Source: Neckera pumila
Taxonomy: Eukaryota; Streptophyta; Bryopsida; Hypnales; Neckeraceae
Direction: 5' to 3'
Length of the DNA stretch: 64,000 bases
NCBI GenBank assembly: GCA_963969595.1
Contig: OZ018415.1
Location: 23,503,782-23,567,781 of the forward strand
Positions within the stretch are counted from its first letter, which is position 1. Every line of letters starts with the position of its first letter. The translations under genes were made by a program, and so were the position numbers. Below, piece after piece: positions 51,092 through 61,103 of the stretch. The notes under the pieces are model-generated. The model was given only the letters and a program-made list of their open reading frames with translations. It was not told the DNA's origin and did not search any database.

Positions 51092-52085
51092 AGGTCCATT
51101 GTGTTTTTTTCTTAGCATATTTAATGTTGTTTTGGATGCTTGGTGTCATAAGAAAAATTTGAGTGCTGAATGTGCACTAAGATTTTTATTATACTAAATT
51201 AAATTTATGGCATGAATGCCAAGGTTCAAAAATGAACAAATTTTTGTGAACTTGGGTGATTGCAAGAAACACATGTCCTAATTTGCATAACACCTTGCGT
51301 GCTGATTTGTTTTTTGTCCATAACTTTTGCATTCTAGCTCTAAAGACTCAAAATTTATAGGCAAGCTATTTATGACTATTGTATACCTTACCTAAATTTT
51401 TTTAATAATTTCAAAATAAACTTATTATCCAAAAATAGCCCCTGATTTTATATTACACTTGCTATTTGGAAGGTTTAGTACTATAGTATTTAGTACCAAA
51501 AAAAATGAATTTTGAGTTGAAATTTTGAGAGCATTGTCTTCTAGTAGACTTATACCTATGATCCAAAGTGATTCTAAAATTAATTAATTATAAGTGATGT
51601 GGAACTTACAAAGTGAGCTTCTTTTCTACTTGCATTTTGAAACATATAAAATAATATTTTGGTGGTTCTTTTGGTGAATGACCATCTCCATAGAATTTTT
51701 ACAAATGGCCAATTTTTATTTTACTTTATTTATTTTATTTTTTATTTTTTACATCAAAATACCCATTTTCTTGAGATTTGGCACTCCATAGAGAATATTT
51801 CTATGCTTTTCCTTAGGTGTTTACCTCATTTTAAAGGTGTTTACATCATCCATATTTTTAAGAAAATTTAAAAAATATTTTTTTAATTTTAAAGTAGTCC
51901 AAAAAAAAATCATGAGTATTATTCACAGCATAACAGATCAATAGATGTTTTTTGCAATCATCTACCTTAGTATCTATATTTAAAAAATTTCTATGCATGG
52001 AAATACATGAAAACCATCATTCTCTTAAACAAGGTTTTATGTATGCAAATGCCCCAAAGTTGAGAGGCCTCACTTGCTTCTCAAT
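51092..52085. other. AT-rich intergenic DNA, no gene seen
   Basis: No supported frame or terminal repeat. Confidence 0.45.
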
Positions 52086-52226
52086 TACTAGAAGGAGCCA
52101 AGTGTTTTTTTGGATTTTCTTGTGTCTAGGTAGTTACATTGAACGTCATTGTTGACATAAAAACACAGGTTGTTGCATTGGATGTCTAACAAAATCCGTC
52201 AACCTAGACACGGGGTCCTTCTAATG
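52086..52226 (+). mobile_element. Short CACTA-type MITE with 3-bp target duplication AAT
   Basis: TACTAGAAGGAGCC at the left, GGTCCTTCTAATG at the right (both ends one or two bases off CACTAGAAGGA), AAT on both sides (52083-52085 and 52227-52229). Its interior TTGTTGACATAAAAACACAGG and ACAAAATCCGTC match the MITE at 33442-33658, so it belongs to the same family in shorter form. Confidence 0.7.
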
Positions 52227-53104
52227 AATATACATTGTGAGTACACATACACAACACTTTCTTGACCTATGGCACTTCATGACTACAAAATATGATCCTC
52301 ATTCCCCAAAATACTTGGAATTGGGACTCTATCTTTACCACTTCCAAACAAACACAGAATAGAAGATGTACAATTCTTCTACGCTCATCAAATTGAATCC
52401 TACATTGTTCTCACAACCGCTTGCCTAAGTTGATATAAAGACCTATAATGTATACAAACAAAAACTTATCAAGGCACAATTAATATGTAGAGTGATGATG
52501 AAGCACGTCTTCTCATGTAGCAATAATACTCTTAATGACCCTAGAACACCTTTCAAATCCACTTCAGAATAGGTCTATATCAATTTAATATCGTGAGTCA
52601 ATATATATTTTTTGAAACATCAAAAAATCCATCTATCTTTAGTCAATAATTTTGTAGTTTACAAAAATCAAGTATGTAATACAAGTAGAAGAATTTTGTG
52701 TTTCAAATGATTTTGGAGACCAAAAATGCCCAATGGAGCATTTAGGGGAAAATCAATAGTCTTTTAAACTTTGTCATTTTCATCTAGGATGCATTAGGTC
52801 CCAAACAACTTTCATTTTCCAAAATCATTTCAAAAAAATCTTTTTGAATGTCAGTAATGTTATGAGAACATTGAAACTTTAAATACTTGAAAATTTGAAA
52901 ATTTTCAATCAACCATTGTTGGTAGAGCAAGGTAAAGCTAAGCCTAAGTATATTTCAATACATATAAGTAGAAAGGCTATATGTTTAAGATTTCATATTA
53001 AAACTTAAGAAAATCAAATTGTTTATCTATATTGAGCTAAAAGAAACCAAACAATTACATTTATTTTTTCTTATTCACAAGTTTAAAGCTTTTAGATTGT
53101 ATTA
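52227..53104. other. AT-rich intergenic DNA, no gene seen
   Basis: No supported frame or repeat structure. Confidence 0.45.
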
Positions 53105-53373
53105 TTAATCTCTAAGGATTAGGCCTTTAAATTTTGAATAACAGATGAAAAAAAATACATCTCAAGTACTCAAAAATGCATTTTGTCATCTATAAATTAT
53201 TTTTAAGATTCTTGTATTAGGTCTTTAACATTTGTATGGTATAGATTCTAAAGATTTTGTTTTGCAAATATTCTATAATTCAGAGGATATTGATAGATTT
53301 AACCTCAAAGAGTAATTTTTTAGTTCAAAAAACGACCCTTCAATGTGGACATTATTTTGGGATGGAGGGAGTA
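53105..53373 (+). mobile_element. Partial family E element joined to a Stowaway-like end
   Basis: From TTAATCTCTAAGGATTAGG the sequence follows E1 without the B4 insertion (CTTTAACATTTGTATGGTATAGATT is the empty site). At about 53340 it changes to ACATTATTTTGGGATGGAGGGAGTA, a typical Stowaway right end. Either E was truncated by the Stowaway or both are parts of a composite repeat. Confidence 0.5.
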
Positions 53374-54680
53374 TATTGATGTACAAAATATTATGATATA
53401 CTAAATTAATAATGACTTTAATATAGAACTGAATTATGTTGATTTCAAAGTGATAATGTTTTAGCAAGCTGTTTGAAACTAATAAATGAATGTCTTGTCT
53501 TTAGAAAATTGTAAATGTTGAATTCAAAGCAAACCTTAGGTATTCTTTTCTTTCATAAATATTTGCAAATCTAAAAACCTTCATATCTTTTACATCATTT
53601 GTTGTTAAAGAATGAATCAAAGTTTCATTCTATCTATAGATTTAATGAACAAGGTAGCGAGGGTGAGCATCTCTAGCCAAATATTTAATCTTTTTTTTAG
53701 AAAATGGAATTTTGCAAATACTGTTAAGGTAATTGTAAGAAATGCCCTATCAATATTGTTGTACTTAGATGTCATATTGGGAGTATTATGAACGTTTAGA
53801 AAATAAATTTTAAAAATAAACAAAAATATAGAAAATTAATAAATACTAAAAATTATGTATTTTAAAAAACATAGGCCTAAGAAAATGTTTTCTAAAGCTT
53901 ATTCACAAAATAGGGAAATTCAAAAGTTCAAGAGAATAGGATTTTTCATGTTTGTAATTTTAGAAAATAGAAAAAAATTCATAATGATCAAACAAACAAT
54001 GACCATTTTTGTCCAACCTTAATGAATTTCTAATCAACAAGTTACATTTTGTAAAAAAGAATTCTGTGATCTTTGCATTAATACAAAGGAAATACACTTT
54101 GAATACATGTGAAAGATTGACATATAATATTTTTAGGAAAAAATTTCAGTCAATTAATGAAATACTTGATTATTTGTAGTTGACATCAAAATCCAAATTT
54201 TTAGCTTTGAGTTTTTTTCAAAATATAGCACTACAAATCTCCAAAATAGCAAGGTGACATCTAATTGAGGGATGGTTGTTAAAAAATAAAAAATTATTTT
54301 TGATAAATATGAAAAAATCACTCAATGTGTAAAATAGTCTTATGTATCTTAATTATGAAACTTGGATCATTTGGAGGTATTAATAATTCAAAAGTTATGA
54401 ACAAAAAGCATTTCTCCCTACAATATGTGATATGAAATAGTATAAGTATTTTTTGCAATCATCCACTAAAAATAGAATTTTTTGCAAGATTTGTTTTAGA
54501 ATTTGAAAAGTGGAAATTGTAGCATCATAAAGTCTTGAAAACTATGAAGTAAATATGTATTGGAAGTCATCTACAAATATTTTTAGGAGGTACCATTCTA
54601 CCATTTGCGTTTTTACTACCTTCTATTTATTTATAGAGAATTTAGACTTCACCTTTTTCTTAAATGTACCAAAATTTATG
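53374..54680. other. AT-rich intergenic DNA, no gene seen
   Basis: No supported frame or repeat structure, apart from another ATTCAAAAGTTATG motif near 54390. Confidence 0.45.
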
Positions 54681-54965
54681 CATTAGAGGGGATTTGGGGC
54701 CTCTGAAAGACTATTTCAAGGTTGTTTACCTTATTGTAACCAACACCTTGTTGTCAAAATAAAAGAATATTAAAAAAATAATAGAAAATGAAAAAAATAA
54801 CAAATATATTAAAATTTAAAAAAAAATTTAAATTTAAAAAAAAAAATTAATTATTTATTAATATCTAACATGGTAGTGTCTTGACCACGTCAGATTGGGG
54901 TTCTTAAAAAGTTCCCACTGTCTAGAAACTTGTGGTCTTCTGGAGGCCCAAAAAATCCTCTAATG
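54681..54965. mobile_element. MITE family F, copy F2
   Basis: CATTAGAGGGGATTTGGGGCC at the left and GGAGGCCCAAAAAATCCTC with TAATG at the right; the AT-only core and subterminal blocks are as in F1. Confidence 0.65.
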
Positions 54966-55182
54966 CTTCTTGTAAGATATGATTATCTTTGAAGCTAAGT
55001 TAGTTACTCCCTTTGTTCCAAAATGATTTTTTAGTTCTCCTTAATTTTTTTGTTTCCAAAATGATCTTTCATTTGCACATTGCGACGTTGTGAATCGGTA
55101 GATTAGGCTTGTAATTGTTATCTCGAGCCGGCAAAGTAATTGAAATGGAGTCTAAAACAGCCAAGGTTTACACACAAAGAGA

Positions 55183-55689
55183 GTGTGCACGGCGCTCACC
55201 CTAGACTTTGCTCAGGTCAACCAAAAGATATACATTCGGCATATGTCTAGCAAACTTTTCACCACAAACGGCGCCATCGCCGGATGGGTGACGGCGATCT
55301 GTAGTTGGCAAAGCTCCTCCGTCAAATTCTCCAAATCCTCCCACATCGATCAACCTCTGCAGAGTATATATCCAGCTCTACAATGCAGTCCCCGGCCAAC
55401 GAGCACCATCTGCGCATTCAAGTGGCATTCGACGATGAAGTCCTTCTCCGATCCGCCGCCCAATGTACCGCTTGCAATCGATCGTCAGGGCTTACGTACA
55501 CCGAGTTTCTTCTCAAACACGGCGCATCCCTACGTACCCAGCCACTTCCACATGCTGGTTGCCCGCCCATTTGAAGTCCGCGCGCGCGCTAGCTCTCAAT
55601 ATCGCCTCTACATCAGCGACGCGAACTCAATTGCGAGCTCTTTGCTTCAGCCTTGCACGACATATTTGGATATATTTGGATTTTGGTGA
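55183..55689 (+). pseudogene. GC-rich patch with a 168-codon frame, possible gene relic
   Basis: I do not recognise a family. The frame from ATG at 55183 runs to a stop at 55689; an overlapping plus-strand frame at 55305-55574 also stays open. GC content is clearly higher than in the surrounding repeats and comparable with the confirmed genes, and a Stowaway-like end (TACTCCCTTTGTTCC, 55005) lies upstream. There is no signal peptide, motif or splice-linked partner. It could be a degraded gene, a single-exon orphan gene, or a GC-rich insertion without coding function. Confidence 0.25.
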
Positions 55690-56260
55690 GGAGGTGAGGA
55701 CATGCGATCTTGGAGAATGTGGCGCAATTTGAGCAAACCCATGGCAACAAATCTAAACTGATATATGCACAACAACCCTGCAAATAATGTACTCTCAGCT
55801 AGTGCCGCTCAAACAACCCTGCAGGCAATTCAACAGTAGAAATTGAAAGCGCTATCGACGACAACACTAGCAGCAGTTCAGGGATTCTCAGATGCACCTC
55901 AACAGGGATCGATGCGCAATGCATGAAGTTGCAGTTCTAAACTCATGGAAGGTGATCGATCTTGACAGAGAGGAAAATGCATACACAGCAGCAGAATGGA
56001 GAAATACAAGGACAAGCCCCCCGGCCCCTTCCAAATAGAAATGCAGGACTCTCAAGGCAAATGGTGAAGTACGTATCATTGCCGCAACCCCACTCAATCA
56101 CTGCAAAGCGCTTCAACGTCTACTCAAGGGCCGCCTCCAGTACGCGAATTGTCACTTTCAGCCGCCCCAAACCTCCATCTTTCAACTCAATTAAAGGTAC
56201 GCCACTCAACCCCCCACATATTAATATGAGGCCCAAGCACGTGAGGCTAATATTGCCCTT
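55690..56260. other. Moderately GC-rich unique DNA, no supported gene
   Basis: Continues the patch at 55.2-55.7 kb. Short frames only. CAACCCTGCA occurs twice (about 55770 and 55814). Confidence 0.35.
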
Positions 56261-56538
56261 GTAAGGTGGGTACACCCAAAACCGCCACAAATTGGTGCTG
56301 TGCCTAGTTATTGTTACTAGGCTGGTCAGATTTTCATACAGTCTTATTGGCAAGTGAAAGGAGGTTCCAACGCATCAAAGAACGTAGCATTTGGATACTA
56401 TATGCAAAAGTTATTAAGGAACAAAGTTTGATTCTAAAAGCGTTTCTTCCACATAGGTACAGAACTGATTTTGGAGATGTACAGAGAGTATAGATGGCGG
56501 TTTAAGGTCAGTGGCACATTTGGGAGTACCCACCTTAT
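56261..56538. mobile_element. MITE with ends GTAAGGTGGGTACACCCAAA
   Basis: GTAAGGTGGGTACACCCAAA at 56261-56280 and TTTGGGAGTACCCACCTTAT at 56519-56538 form an 18-of-20 inverted pair. The interior is unrelated to other elements of the window. The class is not determined. Confidence 0.6.
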
Positions 56539-58643
56539 ATGAGGGCCACATTGTGCGGGTTTGCTGAAAATTTGGGCCCTGTGGAGGGCCGTTTCAGTTT
56601 GGGTGGATGTGCAAATATAGGGAATAAAAATTTATTTTTAAAAAAATTAATAAAAAAATTAATTTTTAATCAAAAATCCGACAGGGCACATCGGCTGACT
56701 GCTCCCCTTATAGGTTCTCTGATGGCTAGTCTTGTTTGATATTTCCTGTAAATGCACATTTTCTTGCAAGAAAGCAATCCTCCCATGGCTTGAAATTTCC
56801 TCTAATGCATGCAAGATTAAGCCCCCATGGCACAAGCCTCACAATATATGCGACCTCAAACCCTCACAAGATTCTTATTGTGGAAGATTAATCCACACAG
56901 TGATGTATACCTCAAAGGATGGATAACTAACTAAATCCTCTACCCCCAAGTGGACTAGTGGAGGTATAATTTGCCCTTAGATACTTGGAGGAATTCAGTT
57001 ACATTACAAGAAGAAAACTGCATTGTATTTGTCAAAAATTGCGTTGGACTCAACAAAAAGTATGGAATTAGTTTTGTTGAGTATTTCCTTTGTAACGCAA
57101 AATTTTGCATTCTGACACAAAATTCTGCATTTTACTTGTCAAATTTTGTGTTGAAATTTTGGAGCGCAGAATTTTGTGTTACAAAGGGAGAACTCAATAA
57201 AATTGATTCCATACATTTTGTTGAATGCAACTCAATTTTTGCCAAATACAATACAGATTTGACAAGTAAAACGTAGTTTTTGACAAATAATTTTTTTTTT
57301 TAGTGCATTAATCCCAAAGATCAGATTGGCTAGGCAAATTTAAATCCTTGTTGGATTGTCATTGCTTAGGGATAGGTTTGGTCAGTTGGTCAATTCCCGG
57401 GCACACAAAATCAACAAATGTTTAGCTACTTTAAACTAGGATTGTTCTTTTTCAACGTAGGCGCTAGAGTTTAGACATCATAGAAAATCTGGACCCTTCT
57501 ACAGGGCTATTAGAATTTTGGTGAATGTGCAATTACAGTGAATTTTTATTTTTATTTTATTTTATTTTTAAATAATAAAAAATATTTTTAATCAAAATTC
57601 CAACGGGGCACCTTGGCTGACTGCTCACCTTACAAATTGTTTGACAATCTTTTTGGGTTAATATATCCCCTAATTGCACATTCTCATGCATCAATTCAGA
57701 CCTGTAGAGGGTTGAAATTTTTCTAATGACAAAAGGTGGAATTTTACAACTATTGTTTCAATCATTTGAAGAAGTTGTAGTATTGAGGGTCCCGCTAGGA
57801 GGCTTTTGCTTTCTAGGGAAGTAAAAGAGAACCCTCCACGCTTGATTAACAATATTATGAGTTGGCGGAGTGGCTTTTGTCCCTCACTCAGACTATTTTA
57901 TCCCTTGCAACACAATTGGCTAGCAAAAAATAAGGGCAGGTAGGGGCTTGCTTCTAACTGTTTGACATTACGCATGGCCCTCACGGAAGTCTATATGCGC
58001 AGCTCTAGTGTTTATCAATGAAACGGAGGTCCTTTTGCATCCTTGAAAAAGAGATCTCTACAATCAACAAATTGTCTTATATGATTCCTCACTCAGCCAA
58101 ACCCAATCCTTGAATTAACTAAAAGTCTCTCAGCAAGCCTCTCCTAAACATTTAGAGAGGCATAATACCTTTCCAAGAGGACCATTGCCTTGTTAGACAA
58201 TGTTGTGCTCTTCCCATCCTCATTTATGTGCTAAAACAAAGATTGATAGTCATAGGGCTCATGACAATTATGGCACCTTCCTTCAACAACATGAAACCAA
58301 TGGCACCGTAATTCATGAACCTTGTAATTGCCTAATTGGTGTTTTGATAAGATCCCAACATTTCAAAATTTTGAAATCTATAAATAGTCGTCAATGGTAG
58401 CGCGGAAAGAAATGAAGTTTTGATTTACTTAATTTCCAACCGATATTTAGAAGCTTCATTTTGTTGATCTTGCCCAAAGCCAAGAAAATCATTTTGAATG
58501 TCAAAATTAGGTTTTAAGGGTCATTTCTAAAAGTATTGAAATACATCATTAATAGGTACCAATATACCATTTTTTTTTATAAACAAGTGCAATTAATTAA
58601 AAAAATAGTTAATATGACTTGATGTAATCTTGAAATGCTTGGT
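56539..58643. other. Repeat-rich intergenic DNA
   Basis: Two related, worn repeats lie at about 56560-56735 and 57480-57735 (GTGCAA-TA-AGTGAAT/GGGAAT, AATCAAAA-TCC-AC-GGGCAC-T-GGCTGACTGCTC-CCTTA); their ends resemble family F. Another foldback-like stretch lies at about 56998-57305 (GCATTGTATTTGTCAAAAATTG against CAAATACAATACAGATTTGACAAG). No gene supported. Confidence 0.45.
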
Positions 58644-58900
58644 ATTAGATGACATTTGAGGTCATTGGAGGGCTATTTCAAGTCCGTTCCCAAATTTGGC
58701 CCAATTCTCCGAACAGGCTGTCAGAATTTTTTTTTCCTCCCAAATATCATTTTGAACAAATTTTTGCTTTTTTTTTTTTTTTTTTTGAAAATGACATGGC
58801 ACAATCTCGGCCACATCAGCCAGCAATTATCCTGCGTTCTCACAGTCTAGAAACACAAGATAACTTGCAGTCTCTTAAAGGCCTCAAATGTCATCTAATG
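58644..58900. mobile_element. MITE family F, diverged copy F3
   Basis: TATTAGATGACATTTGAGG at the left, CCTCAAATGTCATCTAATG at the right, with the family's GGAGGGCTATTTCAAG block and a poly-T core. About 257 bases. Confidence 0.6.
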
Positions 58901-60213
58901 GCTTATAACCATAGAGTTGCAGGACAAATTCCTTCACTTTGTATGTGCTCATTTAGTAACTACAATGTGAATGAATTTTTTTTCTAATTTTTTAATTTTT
59001 TCAGAGATAAAATTACATGCCTAATTTAACTTCACAAAGAATTTATGTTTTTTTGTAAAAGTTTGATTTCTTAAGAAAATGTAAAAAAAATAATTTCTGA
59101 TAGAAAATTATCTCAAAAATCTAAAAATTTCCCCATCGGTGTGTATTATAGTGAAGAGCATCTTAATATAAACCAATTTTCTGTGTCATTCTACAAATAG
59201 AATCTAATAAACATTGGAAACAGTCAAAAGTTCAAATTGTAATAAAAACATTCAATTCTATGGATTTTCAAAATTTCAAACTAGAATAGAAACTAGATTA
59301 AATGACTTTCATTTTATAAGTTTGGCTTAAATTCAAAAAATATAATTTTTATAGAGAAAACTCATATCTTGAGCATGAACCAACAAGTTCTCAAATTACA
59401 CTAGAATAACATGCTTTGAGGTCCATTTTTGTTAAGTAAAAAGGTCATAAATGCCTCAATGAGAAAATTTCCAATACCATCCTCCATTCAACAACTTCCA
59501 CCGAAAATAAGTATTGGATGAAGAATGCTTTGTAATCATTGCATACATCATTTCTAATTCATTCAAATACATTTCTTGGCGGATGTGACATTTATACACT
59601 AGCCCTAATGATCCAAAATGGGAGTACTTTCAAAATTTCCCAAAACTACTTAGAACTTGAACAATTTGCTTTCTCATTTTTTCTTGAGATCAGAGAGAAT
59701 GTAAACGTAAGATCTTATAGTTCACATTGAGAGTGAGCACCTCAAAAATTCAAATTTTTAGATTGCACAATTTAATAGATATTTAAGTTTGAAGTTTTAT
59801 TTTGGTCACTTGAAAAATAGGGCAACACACTTTGAAGGAGCATATCTTAGTGAAAATAGTTTGAATTAATGACCATTTTGTGCTCATTGAAGACAAGAAA
59901 GTTGAAAATGTGCATCTAAAATTACACAACATTATGATCATTTTGCAATTTTGAGTGGAGCTTGCAATACACAATGGTCACTGAAATGAGGGTAGTATTT
60001 GGATGTAACATTAATAAAATTGCACACAACATTGGATGAAAATCATCCATTCTTCAACATGAAAAAGCCTCCGTCCTCAACATCCTGAAGTGATGCAAAG
60101 AGTATCCTCTACCTTACATCATAGTACCCGCCTTTGAAAACTTGACATTAGTGTGTGCAACACCGAATGGTTTACTCCACTCATTCAAGATGGACAGTGA
60201 TAAGTGTATCGAC
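58901..60213. other. AT-rich intergenic DNA, no gene seen
   Basis: No supported frame or repeat structure. It borders the downstream exons of the methyltransferase locus. Confidence 0.45.
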
Positions 60214-60941
60214 TCATTCAAATGATCGTTCAAAACGATAATGGCATTGAGCGTAGAAGTCATGGTGGCATGCTAAATTCCAGGGGGTGACTCCGGTGCG
60301 GATAGGAAAGTTACAAAGATAGTCAAGAGAAGATGCTTTATTGAAACAATGAAAATTTGCTGAACTTTCAACAGTGATCTCGTTATTCAATAAAGACTCT
60401 AAGCCACTGGACTTGAAAACACTTGCAAATCCATAGGACGTCGTTAATCCGATATCAGACCTGAGCATATCATAAGTTTTGAGAAAAGCCAACAGCCAAA
60501 ACTCCCTACTGTCTTGAATGTAAATCACTGTGTACTAACATGCAAGCACACCCAATCTCAATGGATATACGTGTCTCCGGGCAGCTCCTACTGCTTCGTT
60601 CCCTAGAGTCGCTTCATGAAAATTTCAGGACAATTTGGCTATCACTGAAAGCATGAACAGCCATCGCCAGTGTAAGAACAAAATTGAATTATTACGGTAG
60701 ATTTCACGCAACTCTATTATTCTGAGCCTAGGGTTTTCAGACAAACGCGGGTAACTCACAAATCATGCGTGACGTGAGCTAGCTCAGCCTCCAAAACACT
60801 TTGTACTACAATCTCCAAATTTGAAATAGATGCCTGTGAAGCAGCCGAAATGGAATCTGCAAGAGAAAAGAAGCCGATGAAATAGTGAGAACTGATGAAT
60901 GGCAGACGCCATTCTAAATAAGAGCTATCGACAGCAAGCAA
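60214..60941 (-). other. Spliced open frame downstream of the ATXR7 stop (3' UTR exons or small gene)
   Basis: Two segments on the minus strand are framed by good splice signals: 60856-60760 (preceded by CTTCTTTTCTCTTGCAG, followed by GTGAGT) and from 60460 downward (preceded by ATATGCTCAG). Joined, one frame stays open through both to a stop at 60214; starting from ATG at 60941 it gives 142 residues, without recognisable domain. A donor at 61046/61045 (AAAAG then GTATGT) could splice the end of the ATXR7 message to 60856, making these 3' UTR exons. Whether they are untranslated exons, an alternative product or a separate gene cannot be settled from sequence. Confidence 0.35.
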
Positions 60942-61103
60942 TGGGCTCTTAGTCCAAGACTCAATTAAAGTTGTAGGAACATAAAACAGCTGAAAACTGC
61001 AAGGAAATGCACTAAATGCAATCGTTCTAATTACTGATCACATACCTTTTAAGTCATGTTACAATCGGCAGAGATGACAATTTGAGAATTTTGTACACGC
61101 TCC

